NCBI GenBank assembly: GCA_003149565.1
Contig: QCWH01000008.1
Location: 29,877 to 93,876, forward strand
Direction of reading: 5' to 3'
DNA from: Marivita sp. XM-24bin2
GTDB lineage: Bacteria > Pseudomonadota > Alphaproteobacteria > Rhodobacterales > Rhodobacteraceae
Length of the DNA stretch: 64,000 bases
Part shown: positions 35,002-45,191 of the stretch, one piece after another
Layout: every line of letters begins with the position of its first letter
How positions within the stretch are numbered: position 1 is the first letter of the stretch
Position numbers and translations under genes: made by a program
Notes under the pieces: model-generated
Told to the model about the DNA's origin: nothing
Seen by the model: the letters and a program-made list of their open reading frames with translations, nothing else
The model's database searches: none

Positions 35002-36882
35002 TTGGATACCCGGCTTCTCAGACATTATGAAACCGAGCTTGCGTTCCTGCGTGAGATGGGTGCCGAATTCGCAAAAAGCTATCCAAAGATCGCGTCTCGA
35101 CTTGGGATGGATGGCTTGGAAATTCTCGACCCGTATGTTGAGAGATTGTTGGAAGGCACAGCCTTTCTGACTGCGCGTGTTCAGCTCGAGCTGGAGCTGC
35201 AATACCCCGCCTTTACCAATCATCTGCTTGATGTGGTCTTTCCGCATTTCCTGGCTCCGACGCCATCAATGATGATCGCTGAATTGACGCCAGATATGGA
35301 GAACGCGGATCTGGTCGCCGGGTATACTCTGCCGCGTCATACCGTGTTGCGTTCAAAGCCAGTGCCGGGCGCGCAAAAGCCTTGCCAGTTCCGAACCGCA
35401 AGCGCCTTGGATCTTTGGCCCATAACTGTGACCGAGGCCGAATACATTGACGGCAGAGGCGCGTTGGTTGCGGCGGGTGTTGCAAGGGACCCCAAGGCGC
35501 GCGCTGCAGTCCGGTTGCGGCTGACACGGCACGGCGGGCAGCCTCTCAAAGAGCTGCCGTTGGACCGGCTGGTGTTTTTTCTTGGTGGGCAAGTCAGCAC
35601 GAGTTGGACGCTGTTCGAAATGCTCTGTGCAAAACCCGCCACTGTCGTCGCGCGGTCCGTGGATCGTCGGGATGACTGGGTTGTTCCGTTGAATGCACCG
35701 GTGGCCTCCAGAGGTTTGGAACCGGACGAGGCGCTATTGCCAACGCCGCGCCCGTCTTTCGATGGCTACCGTCTCTTGCAGGAATATTTCGCTATGCCCG
35801 AAAGGAACCTCTTTATTGAGGTCTCCGGGCTGTCAGCACCGCTTCAACGCACGACGGCAGATAGTGTGGACGTTTATCTGCTGCTTCGGGATAACAAGTC
35901 CGAGATTGCGCCCAACGTCACGCCGGAAGCATTCAAACTGCATTGCGTACCGGCCATCAACCTGTTCCCAAAGCGCTGTGATCGCGTTCCGCTGTCACAT
36001 CGAAGGACCGAACACCACGTTGTGCCGGATCGCACCGCGCCCAAGGATTTCGAGGTTTTTGCGATCACAAAGGTCACCGGCATCCGCAAAGAGGGCAAAG
36101 ACGACTTACCGCTCAAGGCCTTTTATTCATCCGACGAATTCACAGCCGCGGGTAGTGGGGGCGCGGCCTACTACACGCACACGCGTCACCTGCGTCAACG
36201 CAGCGAAAGCGAAGCGTTGCGGGGTGTCCGCACCAATTATCTGGGCTCCGAAAGCTATCTGTCGGTTGTTGACGGAAACGAAGCGCCGTACCCGTTTGAT
36301 CTTGGTCAGCTTGCCGTCGAGGCGATGGTGACAAATCGGGATCTTCCAATGCTTCTGCCCACCGGCGCGGACGATGTTTTCCACCTGCCAGATGGCGGGC
36401 CAGTGGCCAAGATCCGCACTCTGATTGGACCAACCAAACCCCGGACCTGTATCGCGCAGGGCGATGCGGCCTGGCGCGCGGTAAGCCATCTGAGCCTGAA
36501 CTACCTGTCGATTTCGGATGAAACAGGCGCACCGGGTGGCGGGGCGGCTGCGCTGCGCGAATTGATCGGGCTCTACACGCCAGTCGGAGACAGCGCGATG
36601 GAGCGCCAGTTGGAGGGCATCGTGTCTGTAAGCACGCGTCCCATCGTGCGGCGCATTCATGACGGTGTTTTATCGACGGCAGTGCGTGGTCTCGAAATCA
36701 CGCTGGTTCTGGATGAAAGCCTCTTCGAAGGCAGTTCGATCTACACGTTGGGGTCTGTGCTTGAGCGATTTTTCCGCAAGTATACGACAATCAACAGTTT
36801 CACGGAAACCGTTTTGAAAACGCAACAAAGAGGAGAGATTGCGCGATGGTCACCGAAGATGGGGGCGAACCGCGCGATCTGA
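35002..36882 (+). CDS. tssF: TssF, baseplate protein
   Basis: The 626-residue protein is full-length TssF (ImpG/VasA). It opens with RLLRHYETELAFLREMGAEF, then ARLQ-like LTARVQLELELQYPAFTNHL and FPHFLAPTPSMMI. The start is a TTG with GGGGGA 6 bases upstream; no other start keeps the conserved N-terminus. The gene overlaps tssG by 37 bases. TssF and TssG form the baseplate wedge. Confidence 0.95.
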   Translation: MDTRLLRHYETELAFLREMGAEFAKSYPKIASRLGMDGLEILDPYVERLLEGTAFLTARVQLELELQYPAFTNHLLDVVFPHFLAPTPSMMIAELTPDMENADLVAGYTLPRHTVLRSKPVPGAQKPCQFRTASALDLWPITVTEAEYIDGRGALVAAGVARDPKARAAVRLRLTRHGGQPLKELPLDRLVFFLGGQVSTSWTLFEMLCAKPATVVARSVDRRDDWVVPLNAPVASRGLEPDEALLPTPRPSFDGYRLLQEYFAMPERNLFIEVSGLSAPLQRTTADSVDVYLLLRDNKSEIAPNVTPEAFKLHCVPAINLFPKRCDRVPLSHRRTEHHVVPDRTAPKDFEVFAITKVTGIRKEGKDDLPLKAFYSSDEFTAAGSGGAAYYTHTRHLRQRSESEALRGVRTNYLGSESYLSVVDGNEAPYPFDLGQLAVEAMVTNRDLPMLLPTGADDVFHLPDGGPVAKIRTLIGPTKPRTCIAQGDAAWRAVSHLSLNYLSISDETGAPGGGAAALRELIGLYTPVGDSAMERQLEGIVSVSTRPIVRRIHDGVLSTAVRGLEITLVLDESLFEGSSIYTLGSVLERFFRKYTTINSFTETVLKTQQRGEIARWSPKMGANRAI

Positions 36883-37889
36883 GCCATTTCGAGCGACTGG
36901 TCCGCGATCCTCAATCCCACCATATCTTTTTTGCCATGCGTGTGCTTGAGGCGCATTTTGCAGAGCAACCTCGTCTGGGCACTGCGCGCCGTCCGCGCCA
37001 GGAAAAAGTGCGCTTTGGGCAAGAGCCAGAACTCGCTTTCCCGAAATCGACTATTCATTCTTTCGAACAGCAAACCGCCGATGCGCCCGCAAAGCTTAAG
37101 AACCTGTTTTTCGGTTTGTATGGCGCACATGGCCCGCTGCCTCTTCACCTGACGGAATACGCGCGCGAGCGGAAAAACAACCACCGGGACGGTACGTTTG
37201 TCGCCTTCACCGACATGCTGACCCACCGTTTGATGGAATTGCTCTACCGCGCCTGGGTCCGGGGGCAGCCTGCTCCGGCATTTGATCGCGGCGCGAACAC
37301 CGAAACCGAAAGCAAAATCGGGGCACTTGCGGGATTCTTTGGTGACAACTTCCGCGACCGCGATGCTATGCCGGAGCTGGCCAAGCGTCATTACGCGGGC
37401 CTGTTGTCAGCAGCGCCGAAAAATGCCGAAGGCTTGGTTGCAATTGTAAACGGATTTTTTTCTGCTCCGGTGGTTCTTGAGGAATTCATTGGAGACTGGC
37501 TCACGCTGGAGCCGGATGACAGGTGGCAGCTGGGCGGGCAGGGCGGCTTGGGGCACACGACCTGCATCGGAGAGCGGGTCTGGTCTCATTCGGCCAAGTT
37601 CAGATTGCGCATCGGCCCATTAAGCCTCGAAGACTACAAGCGCTTTCTTCCCGGTACGCCTGCCCTTGCGCGCTTGCGGGCCATAGTCCGGAATTATACC
37701 GGCGATCAATTGGATTGGGATGTGAACCTTGTTCTCCGTGGCAAAGACGTTCCCCAAGCTCAACTGGGGTCCGACACTCAGCTTGGCCTGACCAGTTGGA
37801 TTGGGTCCGAAGATCACCCGGATGAAGTTGCAGATTTGTACATGACACCTTTGACAGACGTTCCCTTGCAAGAAGCCCTCGCGGCTTAA
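36846..37889 (+). CDS. tssG: TssG, baseplate protein
   Basis: The 347-residue protein matches TssG (ImpH/VasB). Conserved pieces are FERLVRDPQSHHIFFAMRVL near the start, LKNLFFGLYGAHGPLPLHLTE (read as LFFGLYGAHGPLP) and LGHTTCIGERVWSHSAKFRL. It begins 37 bases before the end of tssF. It joins TssE, TssF and TssK in the baseplate. Confidence 0.95.
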   Translation: MVTEDGGEPRDLSHFERLVRDPQSHHIFFAMRVLEAHFAEQPRLGTARRPRQEKVRFGQEPELAFPKSTIHSFEQQTADAPAKLKNLFFGLYGAHGPLPLHLTEYARERKNNHRDGTFVAFTDMLTHRLMELLYRAWVRGQPAPAFDRGANTETESKIGALAGFFGDNFRDRDAMPELAKRHYAGLLSAAPKNAEGLVAIVNGFFSAPVVLEEFIGDWLTLEPDDRWQLGGQGGLGHTTCIGERVWSHSAKFRLRIGPLSLEDYKRFLPGTPALARLRAIVRNYTGDQLDWDVNLVLRGKDVPQAQLGSDTQLGLTSWIGSEDHPDEVADLYMTPLTDVPLQEALAA

Positions 37890-37927
37890 AAGAAACCATT
37901 TCGCGACCAAGCGAAGGAGATTGACTT

Positions 37928-40639
37928 ATGACCGAGATCAGCCGCGTTGCACTGTTCGGAAAGCTTAACAAAGTGGGATATCAGGCCGTCGAGGGGGCCA
38001 CGGTGTTCTGCAAGATGCGGGGCAATCCGTATGTTGAAGTGATCCACTGGCTTGCACAGTTGGTGCAGCTGGACAATTCTGATGTTCAGAAGATCATCCA
38101 GCATTACGATCTTGACCCCGCCAAGCTTTCTGCCGACATGACCCGTGCTCTGGATGCGCTACCGCGTGGCGCGAGCTCAATCTCGGACCTCAGTTCCCAT
38201 CTGCAGGACGCGATGGAGCGTGCGTGGGTGTATGGTTCTTTGTTGTTCAATTCCAATCAGGTGCGGACGGGGCATTTGATCCTCGGTATGCTCAAGACGC
38301 CGGAATTGCGGTCGATCCTGATGAATATTTCCAAGGAATTCTCGAAGGTCGGCGCAGACGATCTGTCAGAGAATTTCCACACGGTTGTCGATGGTTCGGT
38401 CGAAGACAACTTGCGCCCGCAGGACGGATCGCAAACGGGAGGCGGAGCTGTGCCCGGCGAAGCGTCCGGTGCGATGGCACCCGGCGCAATGGGCAAGGAA
38501 GAGGCCCTTGCACAATACTGCACGGATTTGACCGAACAGGCGCGCAATGGCGAGATTGATCCGATTGTGGGACGGGATGAGGAGATTCGGCAAATCGTCG
38601 ACGTCCTGATGCGGCGGCGTCAGAACAACCCGATCCTCACGGGTGAGGCCGGTGTCGGTAAGACGGCCGTGGTTGAGGGTTTCGCTTTGCGGATTGCCCG
38701 CGGCGACGTGCCTCCTGCGCTGCGCGAGGCGCGACTTCTCGCGTTGGATGTGGGGCTTTTGCAAGCTGGCGCGTCGATGAAAGGCGAGTTTGAAAACCGG
38801 CTTCGTCAGGTGATTGACGAGGTGCAAGCCTCGACCGTCCCGATCATCATGTTTGTGGACGAGACCCACACTTTGGTGGGAGCGGGTGGTGCCGCCGGAA
38901 CCGGCGACGCAGCGAACTTGCTCAAGCCCGCTCTGGCACGGGGCACACTGCGTACAATCGGCGCAACAACCTGGGCCGAATACAAAAAACATATCGAGAA
39001 GGATCCGGCGTTGACCCGTCGCTTCCAGGTCGTTCAGGTCGAAGAGCCGAGCATCCCGAAAGCGATCATGATGATGCGCGGTATTGCGACAATGCTCGAA
39101 AATCATCACAAGGTTCAGGTCTTGGATGAGGGCATTGAGGCAGCGGTATCACTGTCCGCACGCTACATTCCGGCGCGGCAATTGCCCGATAAATCGGTAA
39201 GTGTTCTGGATACGGCATGTGCACGGGTCGCCGTCAGTCAGCACGCGGTTCCGGCCGAAGTGGATGATAGCCGCAAGCGTATCGACGCTCTTACCACAGA
39301 ACTTGAGATCATCGGTCGTGATGAAACCGCTGGTATGGATGTGACCGAGCGGCGTGAAGCGATTACCGCTCTCAAAGAAGAGGAAGAGGCGCGGCTGGCG
39401 GAGCTCGACAAGCGTTGGCAGGCAGAGAAGGAAGTTGTTGCAGCGATCCTTGATCTCCGGGCCAAGCTGCGCGAAGGCGGCGCGCCTGTGGATACGCCCG
39501 ATGCGGCCGGAGAAGAGGCCGCCGAGAAAAGTCCGATGACTGCGGAAGAACGGACTGAACTGCTGACCGAACTTCGTGCCAAGAACGCAGAATTGACCGA
39601 GTTGCAGGGCGAGAACCCGTTGATCCTGCCCATTGTCGATGAACAGGCGGTTGCGAGTGTTGTTGGCGACTGGACTGGTATCCCGGTTGGCCGCATGGTC
39701 AGTGATGAGTTGCAAACGGTTCTGAACCTGAAGGATCATCTGGCCAAGCGGGTGATCGGACAGGATCACGCGATGGAAATGATCGCCAAACGCATCCAGA
39801 CCAGTCGCGCAGCGCTCGACAATCCGAACAAACCCATCGGTGTTTTCTTGCTTGCAGGGACAAGCGGCGTCGGCAAAACCGAAACCGCGCTGGCATTGGC
39901 CGAGGTGCTTTACGGTGGCGAACAGAATGTCATCACGATCAACATGTCTGAATACCAGGAAGCGCACACTGTCAGCAGCCTGAAAGGTGCGCCTCCAGGC
40001 TATGTTGGTTATGGTGAGGGTGGCGTTCTGACTGAAGCGGTGCGGCGCAAGCCCTATTCCGTTGTTCTTTTGGACGAGGTCGAAAAGGCACACCCCGATG
40101 TGCACGAAGTGTTCTTCCAAGTGTTTGACAAGGGTGTCATGGAAGATGGCGAAGGGCGACTGATCGACTTCAAGAACACGCTCATCCTGCTGACCTCCAA
40201 CGCGGGGTCAGACTTGATCATGGATATGTGCTCTGACCCTGATCTGATGCCTGAACCGGAAGGCATCGCCAAAGCGTTGCGGGATCCTCTGCTCAAGATT
40301 TTCCCGGCGGCATTGCTCGGTCGCCTCGTGACCATTCCCTACTATCCGCTCAACCCGGATATGATCGGCAAGATTACCCGCCTTCAATTGGACCGGATCA
40401 AAAAGCGGGTCACCGAAGCGCACGGTGTGCCCTTCGAATACTCGGATGCGGTGGTCGATACGATTGTGGAACGGTGTCAGGAACTCGAGTCCGGCGGCCG
40501 CATGATCGACGCAATTGTGACGAACACCATGTTGCCCGACATTTCAGGCGAGTTCTTGCGCCGCATGATGCAGGGTGAGAGTGTGAGCAAGGTTGCAATC
40601 GATGCGAAGGATGGTGAGTTCACCTATGCCTTCGATTGA
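37928..40639 (+). CDS. clpV: ClpV (TssH), sheath-recycling AAA+ ATPase
   Basis: The 903-residue protein is a ClpB-type double-AAA+ unfoldase of the T6SS. It has an N-terminal double Clp repeat domain (about 10-165), a linker with a low-complexity Gly/Ala stretch, Walker A1 GEAGVGKT, Walker B1 IIMFVDETH, a coiled middle domain (about 440-560), Walker A2 GTSGVGKT and Walker B2 VVLLDEVEKAH. The pore loop KGAPPGYVGYGEGG is present. ClpV pulls TssC from contracted sheath so it can be reused. It lies 38 bases after tssG and is followed by a terminator-like hairpin. Confidence 0.97.
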   Translation: MTEISRVALFGKLNKVGYQAVEGATVFCKMRGNPYVEVIHWLAQLVQLDNSDVQKIIQHYDLDPAKLSADMTRALDALPRGASSISDLSSHLQDAMERAWVYGSLLFNSNQVRTGHLILGMLKTPELRSILMNISKEFSKVGADDLSENFHTVVDGSVEDNLRPQDGSQTGGGAVPGEASGAMAPGAMGKEEALAQYCTDLTEQARNGEIDPIVGRDEEIRQIVDVLMRRRQNNPILTGEAGVGKTAVVEGFALRIARGDVPPALREARLLALDVGLLQAGASMKGEFENRLRQVIDEVQASTVPIIMFVDETHTLVGAGGAAGTGDAANLLKPALARGTLRTIGATTWAEYKKHIEKDPALTRRFQVVQVEEPSIPKAIMMMRGIATMLENHHKVQVLDEGIEAAVSLSARYIPARQLPDKSVSVLDTACARVAVSQHAVPAEVDDSRKRIDALTTELEIIGRDETAGMDVTERREAITALKEEEEARLAELDKRWQAEKEVVAAILDLRAKLREGGAPVDTPDAAGEEAAEKSPMTAEERTELLTELRAKNAELTELQGENPLILPIVDEQAVASVVGDWTGIPVGRMVSDELQTVLNLKDHLAKRVIGQDHAMEMIAKRIQTSRAALDNPNKPIGVFLLAGTSGVGKTETALALAEVLYGGEQNVITINMSEYQEAHTVSSLKGAPPGYVGYGEGGVLTEAVRRKPYSVVLLDEVEKAHPDVHEVFFQVFDKGVMEDGEGRLIDFKNTLILLTSNAGSDLIMDMCSDPDLMPEPEGIAKALRDPLLKIFPAALLGRLVTIPYYPLNPDMIGKITRLQLDRIKKRVTEAHGVPFEYSDAVVDTIVERCQELESGGRMIDAIVTNTMLPDISGEFLRRMMQGESVSKVAIDAKDGEFTYAFD

Positions 40640-40663
40640 TTTTGGCCGATGATGCTCGGTGGC

Positions 40664-40702
40664 AAGGCTGTCCGATAGACCATTGGTCAGCCTTGAGTTT
40701 TT
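40664..40702 (+). terminator. Terminator-like hairpin between clpV and vgrG
   Basis: AAGGCTG (40664-40670) pairs with CAGCCTT (40688-40694), with a small inner GACC/GGTC stem, followed by GAGTTTTT. It could partly end the structural half of the operon before vgrG. Confidence 0.45.
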
Positions 40703-40738
40703 GCGTTAGGCTGTGCCTGAGCGGAAGGAGCGACTGAA

Positions 40739-42751
40739 ATGTACAATAAGCCCGATCCTTCGAATTTCCCTTTGCGTCTTGAAGGAGATTGCAAAGACAA
40801 GAAGCTATTGCCGATCTCTGCAAAAGTGACCGAACGCCTGAGCGAAGTTCCGACAATCGAAGTTCATTTCTACTGCGAAAATGAGGATCTGCCTCTTCAG
40901 GACATTGTGGGAAACTCGATGCACTTGTTGGCGGAGAGCGAGGACAAGGCGAGTCAGCGTTGGTTTCGTGGTACCTGCGTCTCGGCAGAGTTTGTATCTC
41001 TCTTGGATGTCGGCGGATTGTTCGTCGCTGAAGTTCGCCCCTGGCTCTGGTTCCTGACACGGCGCACCGACCTGCGGATCTATCAGGAAATGAGCGTCGT
41101 TGACATCGTCCAATCCGTGCTTGGTGAGTACGGGTTCTCTGGTGATCTGCAGTTGAAGTTGTCCGAGACTTACGAACCCCGAGAGTACTGCGTGCAGTAC
41201 AGGGAAACCGATCTCGATTTCATCGACCGCTTGATGCAGGAAGAAGGCATTTACTATTATTTTGATCACGAACCGGGAACCGAGAAGATGGTTCTGATCG
41301 ACGATATGGCCCGGCACGATGAAATCGCGAAACCATCGACGCTGAAATTCCGCGAATATACGATGAAATCGACGCACGAAATCGTTGAGCCCTACGTTTT
41401 CTCATGGAGCGGTCGAGAGCGCGTGCGAAGTGCGAAGGTGGTTCTCGAAGACTACAATTTTACCAACTCAACAGCCAACCTGACTTCAGAGATAAAAACG
41501 ACGCGCAAGCGAAAGTATCTCGACGACAAGAACGAGAGGTACGACTATCCGGGCCACTATCGCATCGGCGACCTTGGTGAACGTCGGGCGCGTGTGAGAA
41601 TGGAATCCGAAGAGGTCGCTCAACACACCATTTCGGGTGTTTCAGACGCCATCAACATGGCATGCGGTTTTACATTTAAGATCAAAGACCTGCCACGGTC
41701 AAAAGATGAGCCGAGCGAAGTCTTGGTTCTGGAATGCGTTCACGAGATTGTTCAGATTGAGGCCTTTGTTCCAGATTTTTTCGGCGGTGACACGGACGTC
41801 TCTGAACTCGTGGGAAAGCCTGCAGAACCAACCGAACCACATTTGGTGAATTTTGTCGTTATGGATAAGTCGGGCACCCATTACCGTGCGCCGTTCCGCA
41901 CGCCCTGGCCAAAGGTTGGAGGCATCCACACAGCAATGGTCACGGGGCCGTCCGGCGAAGAGATCTACACCGACGAATACGGGCGCATCAAAGTCCAGTT
42001 CCATTGGGACCGGGATGGAAGCAAGGACGAGAACACAACATGCTGGGTGCGCACAATGATGCCGTGGACCGGCAAGAATTGGGGTGCCATAGCGATCCCG
42101 CGCATCGGGCAGGAAGTGGTGATTGATTTTGAAGAAGGCGACCCCGACAGGCCACTTTGCGTCGGAATGCTTTATAATGACAAAACAATGCCGCCTTACG
42201 CGTTGCCGGAAAACAAAACGCAATCAGGTGTAAAGACAAACAGTTCCAAAGGCGGCGGCGGTTTCAACGAACTGATGTTCGAGGACAAGAAAGACGAGGA
42301 ACTGGTGCGCTTCCAAGCCGAAAAGAACTACGAACAGATTGTAAAGAACAATGCGACGATCACTGTTGGTCTTGAAAAGAATGATCCCGGTGACCTGACG
42401 CAAACTGTGCAAAATGACGTGACCGAAACGATCAATGAAGGCACGTATACCGAAACGGTGAAAAAAGGGGATCACATCACCAACATCGACATGGGCGACC
42501 ACAATACGACCCTTAAGGCGGGGAACATGGATGTGTCTGTAAAGTCAGGCAAAATCACAGTGAGCGCGGCGCAATCCATCGAATTCAAATGTGGAGGCTC
42601 AACGATCAAAATGGATCCGATGTCGGTCAAGATTAAGAGCCCGATGATCACCGTTCAGGCCGATATGAAGGCGGATGTGAAGAGCCCGATGACAACGGTC
42701 AGCGGCGATGCGATGCTGACGCTCAAGGGCGGCATCGTGCTGATCAACTAG
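40739..42751 (+). CDS. vgrG: VgrG (TssI), spike protein
   Basis: The 670-residue protein has the gp27-like phage base-plate domain (about 1-380), with RETDLDFIDRLMQEEGIYYYF, then the gp5 OB fold (TDEYGRIKVQFHWDRDG) and NWGAIAIPRIGQEVVIDF. It ends in a repetitive beta-helix needle (about 530-670) with spaced T/D/K-rich repeats. No toxin domain is fused at the C-terminus. GGAAGGAG precedes the ATG. It is followed by two small genes, the second a PAAR protein that should sharpen this spike. Confidence 0.96.
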   Translation: MYNKPDPSNFPLRLEGDCKDKKLLPISAKVTERLSEVPTIEVHFYCENEDLPLQDIVGNSMHLLAESEDKASQRWFRGTCVSAEFVSLLDVGGLFVAEVRPWLWFLTRRTDLRIYQEMSVVDIVQSVLGEYGFSGDLQLKLSETYEPREYCVQYRETDLDFIDRLMQEEGIYYYFDHEPGTEKMVLIDDMARHDEIAKPSTLKFREYTMKSTHEIVEPYVFSWSGRERVRSAKVVLEDYNFTNSTANLTSEIKTTRKRKYLDDKNERYDYPGHYRIGDLGERRARVRMESEEVAQHTISGVSDAINMACGFTFKIKDLPRSKDEPSEVLVLECVHEIVQIEAFVPDFFGGDTDVSELVGKPAEPTEPHLVNFVVMDKSGTHYRAPFRTPWPKVGGIHTAMVTGPSGEEIYTDEYGRIKVQFHWDRDGSKDENTTCWVRTMMPWTGKNWGAIAIPRIGQEVVIDFEEGDPDRPLCVGMLYNDKTMPPYALPENKTQSGVKTNSSKGGGGFNELMFEDKKDEELVRFQAEKNYEQIVKNNATITVGLEKNDPGDLTQTVQNDVTETINEGTYTETVKKGDHITNIDMGDHNTTLKAGNMDVSVKSGKITVSAAQSIEFKCGGSTIKMDPMSVKIKSPMITVQADMKADVKSPMTTVSGDAMLTLKGGIVLIN

Positions 42752-42761
42752 GGAAAAGATC

Positions 42762-43361
42762 ATGGCAGGCCGTTTCAGCAATTTGACCAAGATACCAACC
42801 GATCCGGCGGCCAAACTTCTGGCGCAGGCGAATATGAAACTGGAAACGCGCTTGGACGCGCCCGCGAGTGCTTCGGTTGAGGACGTGCTGAGCGAACTCG
42901 ACGCAAAAGGCGCAAATGTGGACCTTTTGCGCCTTTTGTCGATCGCCCTTCCACCGCGTGAACGGGTTTGGTGGGCATGTCTTGCTGCAAGAGATATCGT
43001 TGGTGCTGGGGTTGATAATGAAACGCCTTCCTTGCAGGCGTCCGAAGCCTGGGTGTTCCGTCCCGGTGACGAAACGCGCGAGAAAGCCATTGCTAGTACG
43101 GAGCATGCCGATAATGATGATGTGACCGTCCATTGCGCGATGGCCGTGATGTATAGCGATGGCACTTCGGGAACAGGTGACCTTGCGCAGGTCCCAGCAC
43201 CGCCGGGCGGGTCATCCATTGCGGCTTTTGCCATGAATGTTGAGGCCATCGCGACGCGGACGGACGATTTCGACGCGTATATTCAAGAGCTTATTGACCG
43301 CGCAGTTGATATCGGGCGCGGTGGCAACGGGAAGCGCAAGGAAAACGGAGAGATCGCCTAG
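42762..43361 (+). CDS. T6SS-linked hypothetical between vgrG and PAAR
   Basis: The 199-residue protein has no signal peptide. A helical segment (SVEDVLSELDAKGANVDLLRLLSIALPPRERVWW in pieces) is followed by a second one (SIAAFAMNVEAIA). I recall a domain of unknown function in this position of alphaproteobacterial T6SS loci (possibly DUF6931) but cannot confirm it. The place between vgrG and PAAR, with the stop 0 bases from the PAAR start, suggests a loading adaptor or chaperone for the spike. It could also be an unrecognised effector. Confidence 0.75.
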   Translation: MAGRFSNLTKIPTDPAAKLLAQANMKLETRLDAPASASVEDVLSELDAKGANVDLLRLLSIALPPRERVWWACLAARDIVGAGVDNETPSLQASEAWVFRPGDETREKAIASTEHADNDDVTVHCAMAVMYSDGTSGTGDLAQVPAPPGGSSIAAFAMNVEAIATRTDDFDAYIQELIDRAVDIGRGGNGKRKENGEIA

Positions 43362-43673
43362 ATGCCGGGACCGCCGCAGGCCAGATTGCTGGATTTCCAT
43401 GCGTGTTTTACGCCGGGGCCGCCTCCGGCGCCGCCCGTCCCGGTGCCCGTGCCAGGTATCCCGATCATTCCGCCCTGCTGTCCCACGGTTCTTGTCGGCA
43501 AGTTACCAGCGGCGCGGATTCTTGACATGACAAACCCCGCCTTTCCGCACCCGATTGTCAAAGGGTCCATGACAGTTCTCATCGGCAAGATGCCCGCCGC
43601 GAGGATCGGCGACAACGTCGTCTGCGGTGGTGTGATCGTGAAAGGTGAATTTACTGTGCTTGTAGGAGGCTGA
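43362..43673 (+). CDS. PAAR-family spike-tip protein
   Basis: The 103-residue protein carries two literal PAAR motifs (GKLPAARILD and GKMPAARIGD), which bind the zinc at the tip of the VgrG spike. Near its start is a very proline-rich loop (PGPPPAPPVPVPVPGIPIIP) with a CC pair. No toxin domain follows, so effectors must bind non-covalently or be encoded elsewhere. It follows the upstream gene without a gap. Confidence 0.93.
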   Translation: MPGPPQARLLDFHACFTPGPPPAPPVPVPVPGIPIIPPCCPTVLVGKLPAARILDMTNPAFPHPIVKGSMTVLIGKMPAARIGDNVVCGGVIVKGEFTVLVGG

Positions 43674-43679
43674 CCGCCA

Positions 43680-45155
43680 GTGGTGACGGTGACTCTCAAA
43701 TTCCAATCCTCCGGTATGGTGCCGGGCGATGGGCGTCCCGTCCAAATGAAGGGCGGCAGTCTGACCATGGGTCGTGGACCGGGCAATGATCTTGTTCTGC
43801 CGGATCCGGATCGCATGCTGTCGAAAAGCCATTTCGTGATCGAAGATCACAACGGCAAAATCGTCATCGTCGATTTTTCCACCAACGGCACGTTCCTGAA
43901 TTATTCGAAAGTACCGCTGGGACGCACGCCGACGACGCTCAACAATGGGGACGTCCTGTCTGCTGGCGGCTATGAGCTTGTTGTCGAGATCGGACAAGAG
44001 CTCCCCGATCTGGACGATCTCATACCGCCGCAGCAAACGCAGTCGGGAGTGTCGCACGGCAATGCAGACAGCGCACCGGACCCGTTTGCGATGCTGGACG
44101 ATCCGGGGACCGGTGGTGATTTCCTGGATGATCTGTTGGGCGCAGAAGGTGGACCAACCGGGCCAAAAAACGTCAGTGCCAACGACCCGATTGATGATCT
44201 TCTGCCACCACTTGGCGAAGACGAAGACCCGTTTTTTCAAAAGCCGAAAGATGGTCGGGAAGGAGAGGGCGCGTCGCTTCCGATGCATAACCCATCCGTC
44301 AGCGACAGTTTCTCTCCTTCTGGAACGAACGGCCCCAGTGTGATTCCTGACGATTGGGATGATTTTCTCGCGCCGATGGATGACGGCATCCCGGCCAAGG
44401 AAGAGGCACAGCCACCGGTCCCATCTGATCCAGAGCCGGAGCCGGAACCGGAAGCTGACGAAACAACAGCCTTTCCTCCCAAGTCGCCAAACGTTGCGCC
44501 TGAGCCAACTCTCATGCCGAACGCCTCGGAACAAGCGCCACCGCCCACCGCGCCAGCGACCGTCGCCACGGGCGATCAATCCGCTGCTCGTGCTTTTGTC
44601 GCGGCACTTGATGTTGAAGATCTGGTTATCGACGACTCTGACCTGGAGCGTACGATGACGCGCATGGGGCGTGTCATGCGGATGATGATTGTCGGGCTGC
44701 GGGAAATTCTGATGACCCGCACATCGATCAAGTCGGAGTTCCGCATCGACCAGACGATGATCGCATCCGGGGGAAACAACCCGCTGAAATTTTCGCTCAG
44801 TGAAGACGATGCGGTGACTGCGTTGGTCAAGCCCAAAGCCAAGGGCTACCTGAGTTCGGAAACGGCGACTGAACAGGCGCTCGATGACATCAAGGCGCAC
44901 GAAATTGCAATGGTCACGGGCATGGAAGCCGCGATCAAAGGCGTGCTCGCCAAGCTTGATCCCGAAGTTCTCGCAGGTCAGATTGAGACATCCACTGCAA
45001 TTGGCAGTATGTTTAAGGGTAAGAAGGCCCGTTACTGGGAAGTATACGAAAAGATGTACGCCCAGATTTCCGATCAGGCTGAAAATGATTTCCACGAACT
45101 GTTCAGCCGCGAATTCGCGCGCGCGTACAAGGAACAGCTCGATAAATTAAAATAA
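43680..45155 (+). CDS. tagH: TagH, FHA-domain protein of the T6SS phospho-switch
   Basis: The 491-residue protein has an N-terminal FHA domain (about 8-100). The phosphothreonine-binding residues are visible in LTMGRGPGNDLVLPD, MLSKSHFVIED and FSTNGTFLN. A long acidic Pro-rich linker (about 110-310) follows, then the helical TagH/ImpI C-terminal domain (YWEVYEKMYAQISDQAENDF at its end). It reads phosphorylated partners made by PpkA; in Agrobacterium the partner is TssL. The start is GTG (43680 or 43683) after AGGAGG. Confidence 0.92.
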   Translation: MVTVTLKFQSSGMVPGDGRPVQMKGGSLTMGRGPGNDLVLPDPDRMLSKSHFVIEDHNGKIVIVDFSTNGTFLNYSKVPLGRTPTTLNNGDVLSAGGYELVVEIGQELPDLDDLIPPQQTQSGVSHGNADSAPDPFAMLDDPGTGGDFLDDLLGAEGGPTGPKNVSANDPIDDLLPPLGEDEDPFFQKPKDGREGEGASLPMHNPSVSDSFSPSGTNGPSVIPDDWDDFLAPMDDGIPAKEEAQPPVPSDPEPEPEPEADETTAFPPKSPNVAPEPTLMPNASEQAPPPTAPATVATGDQSAARAFVAALDVEDLVIDDSDLERTMTRMGRVMRMMIVGLREILMTRTSIKSEFRIDQTMIASGGNNPLKFSLSEDDAVTALVKPKAKGYLSSETATEQALDDIKAHEIAMVTGMEAAIKGVLAKLDPEVLAGQIETSTAIGSMFKGKKARYWEVYEKMYAQISDQAENDFHELFSREFARAYKEQLDKLK

Positions 45156-45191
45156 GCGCATCTGCGCGAAACGAAGACGGGAGAATAGGAT

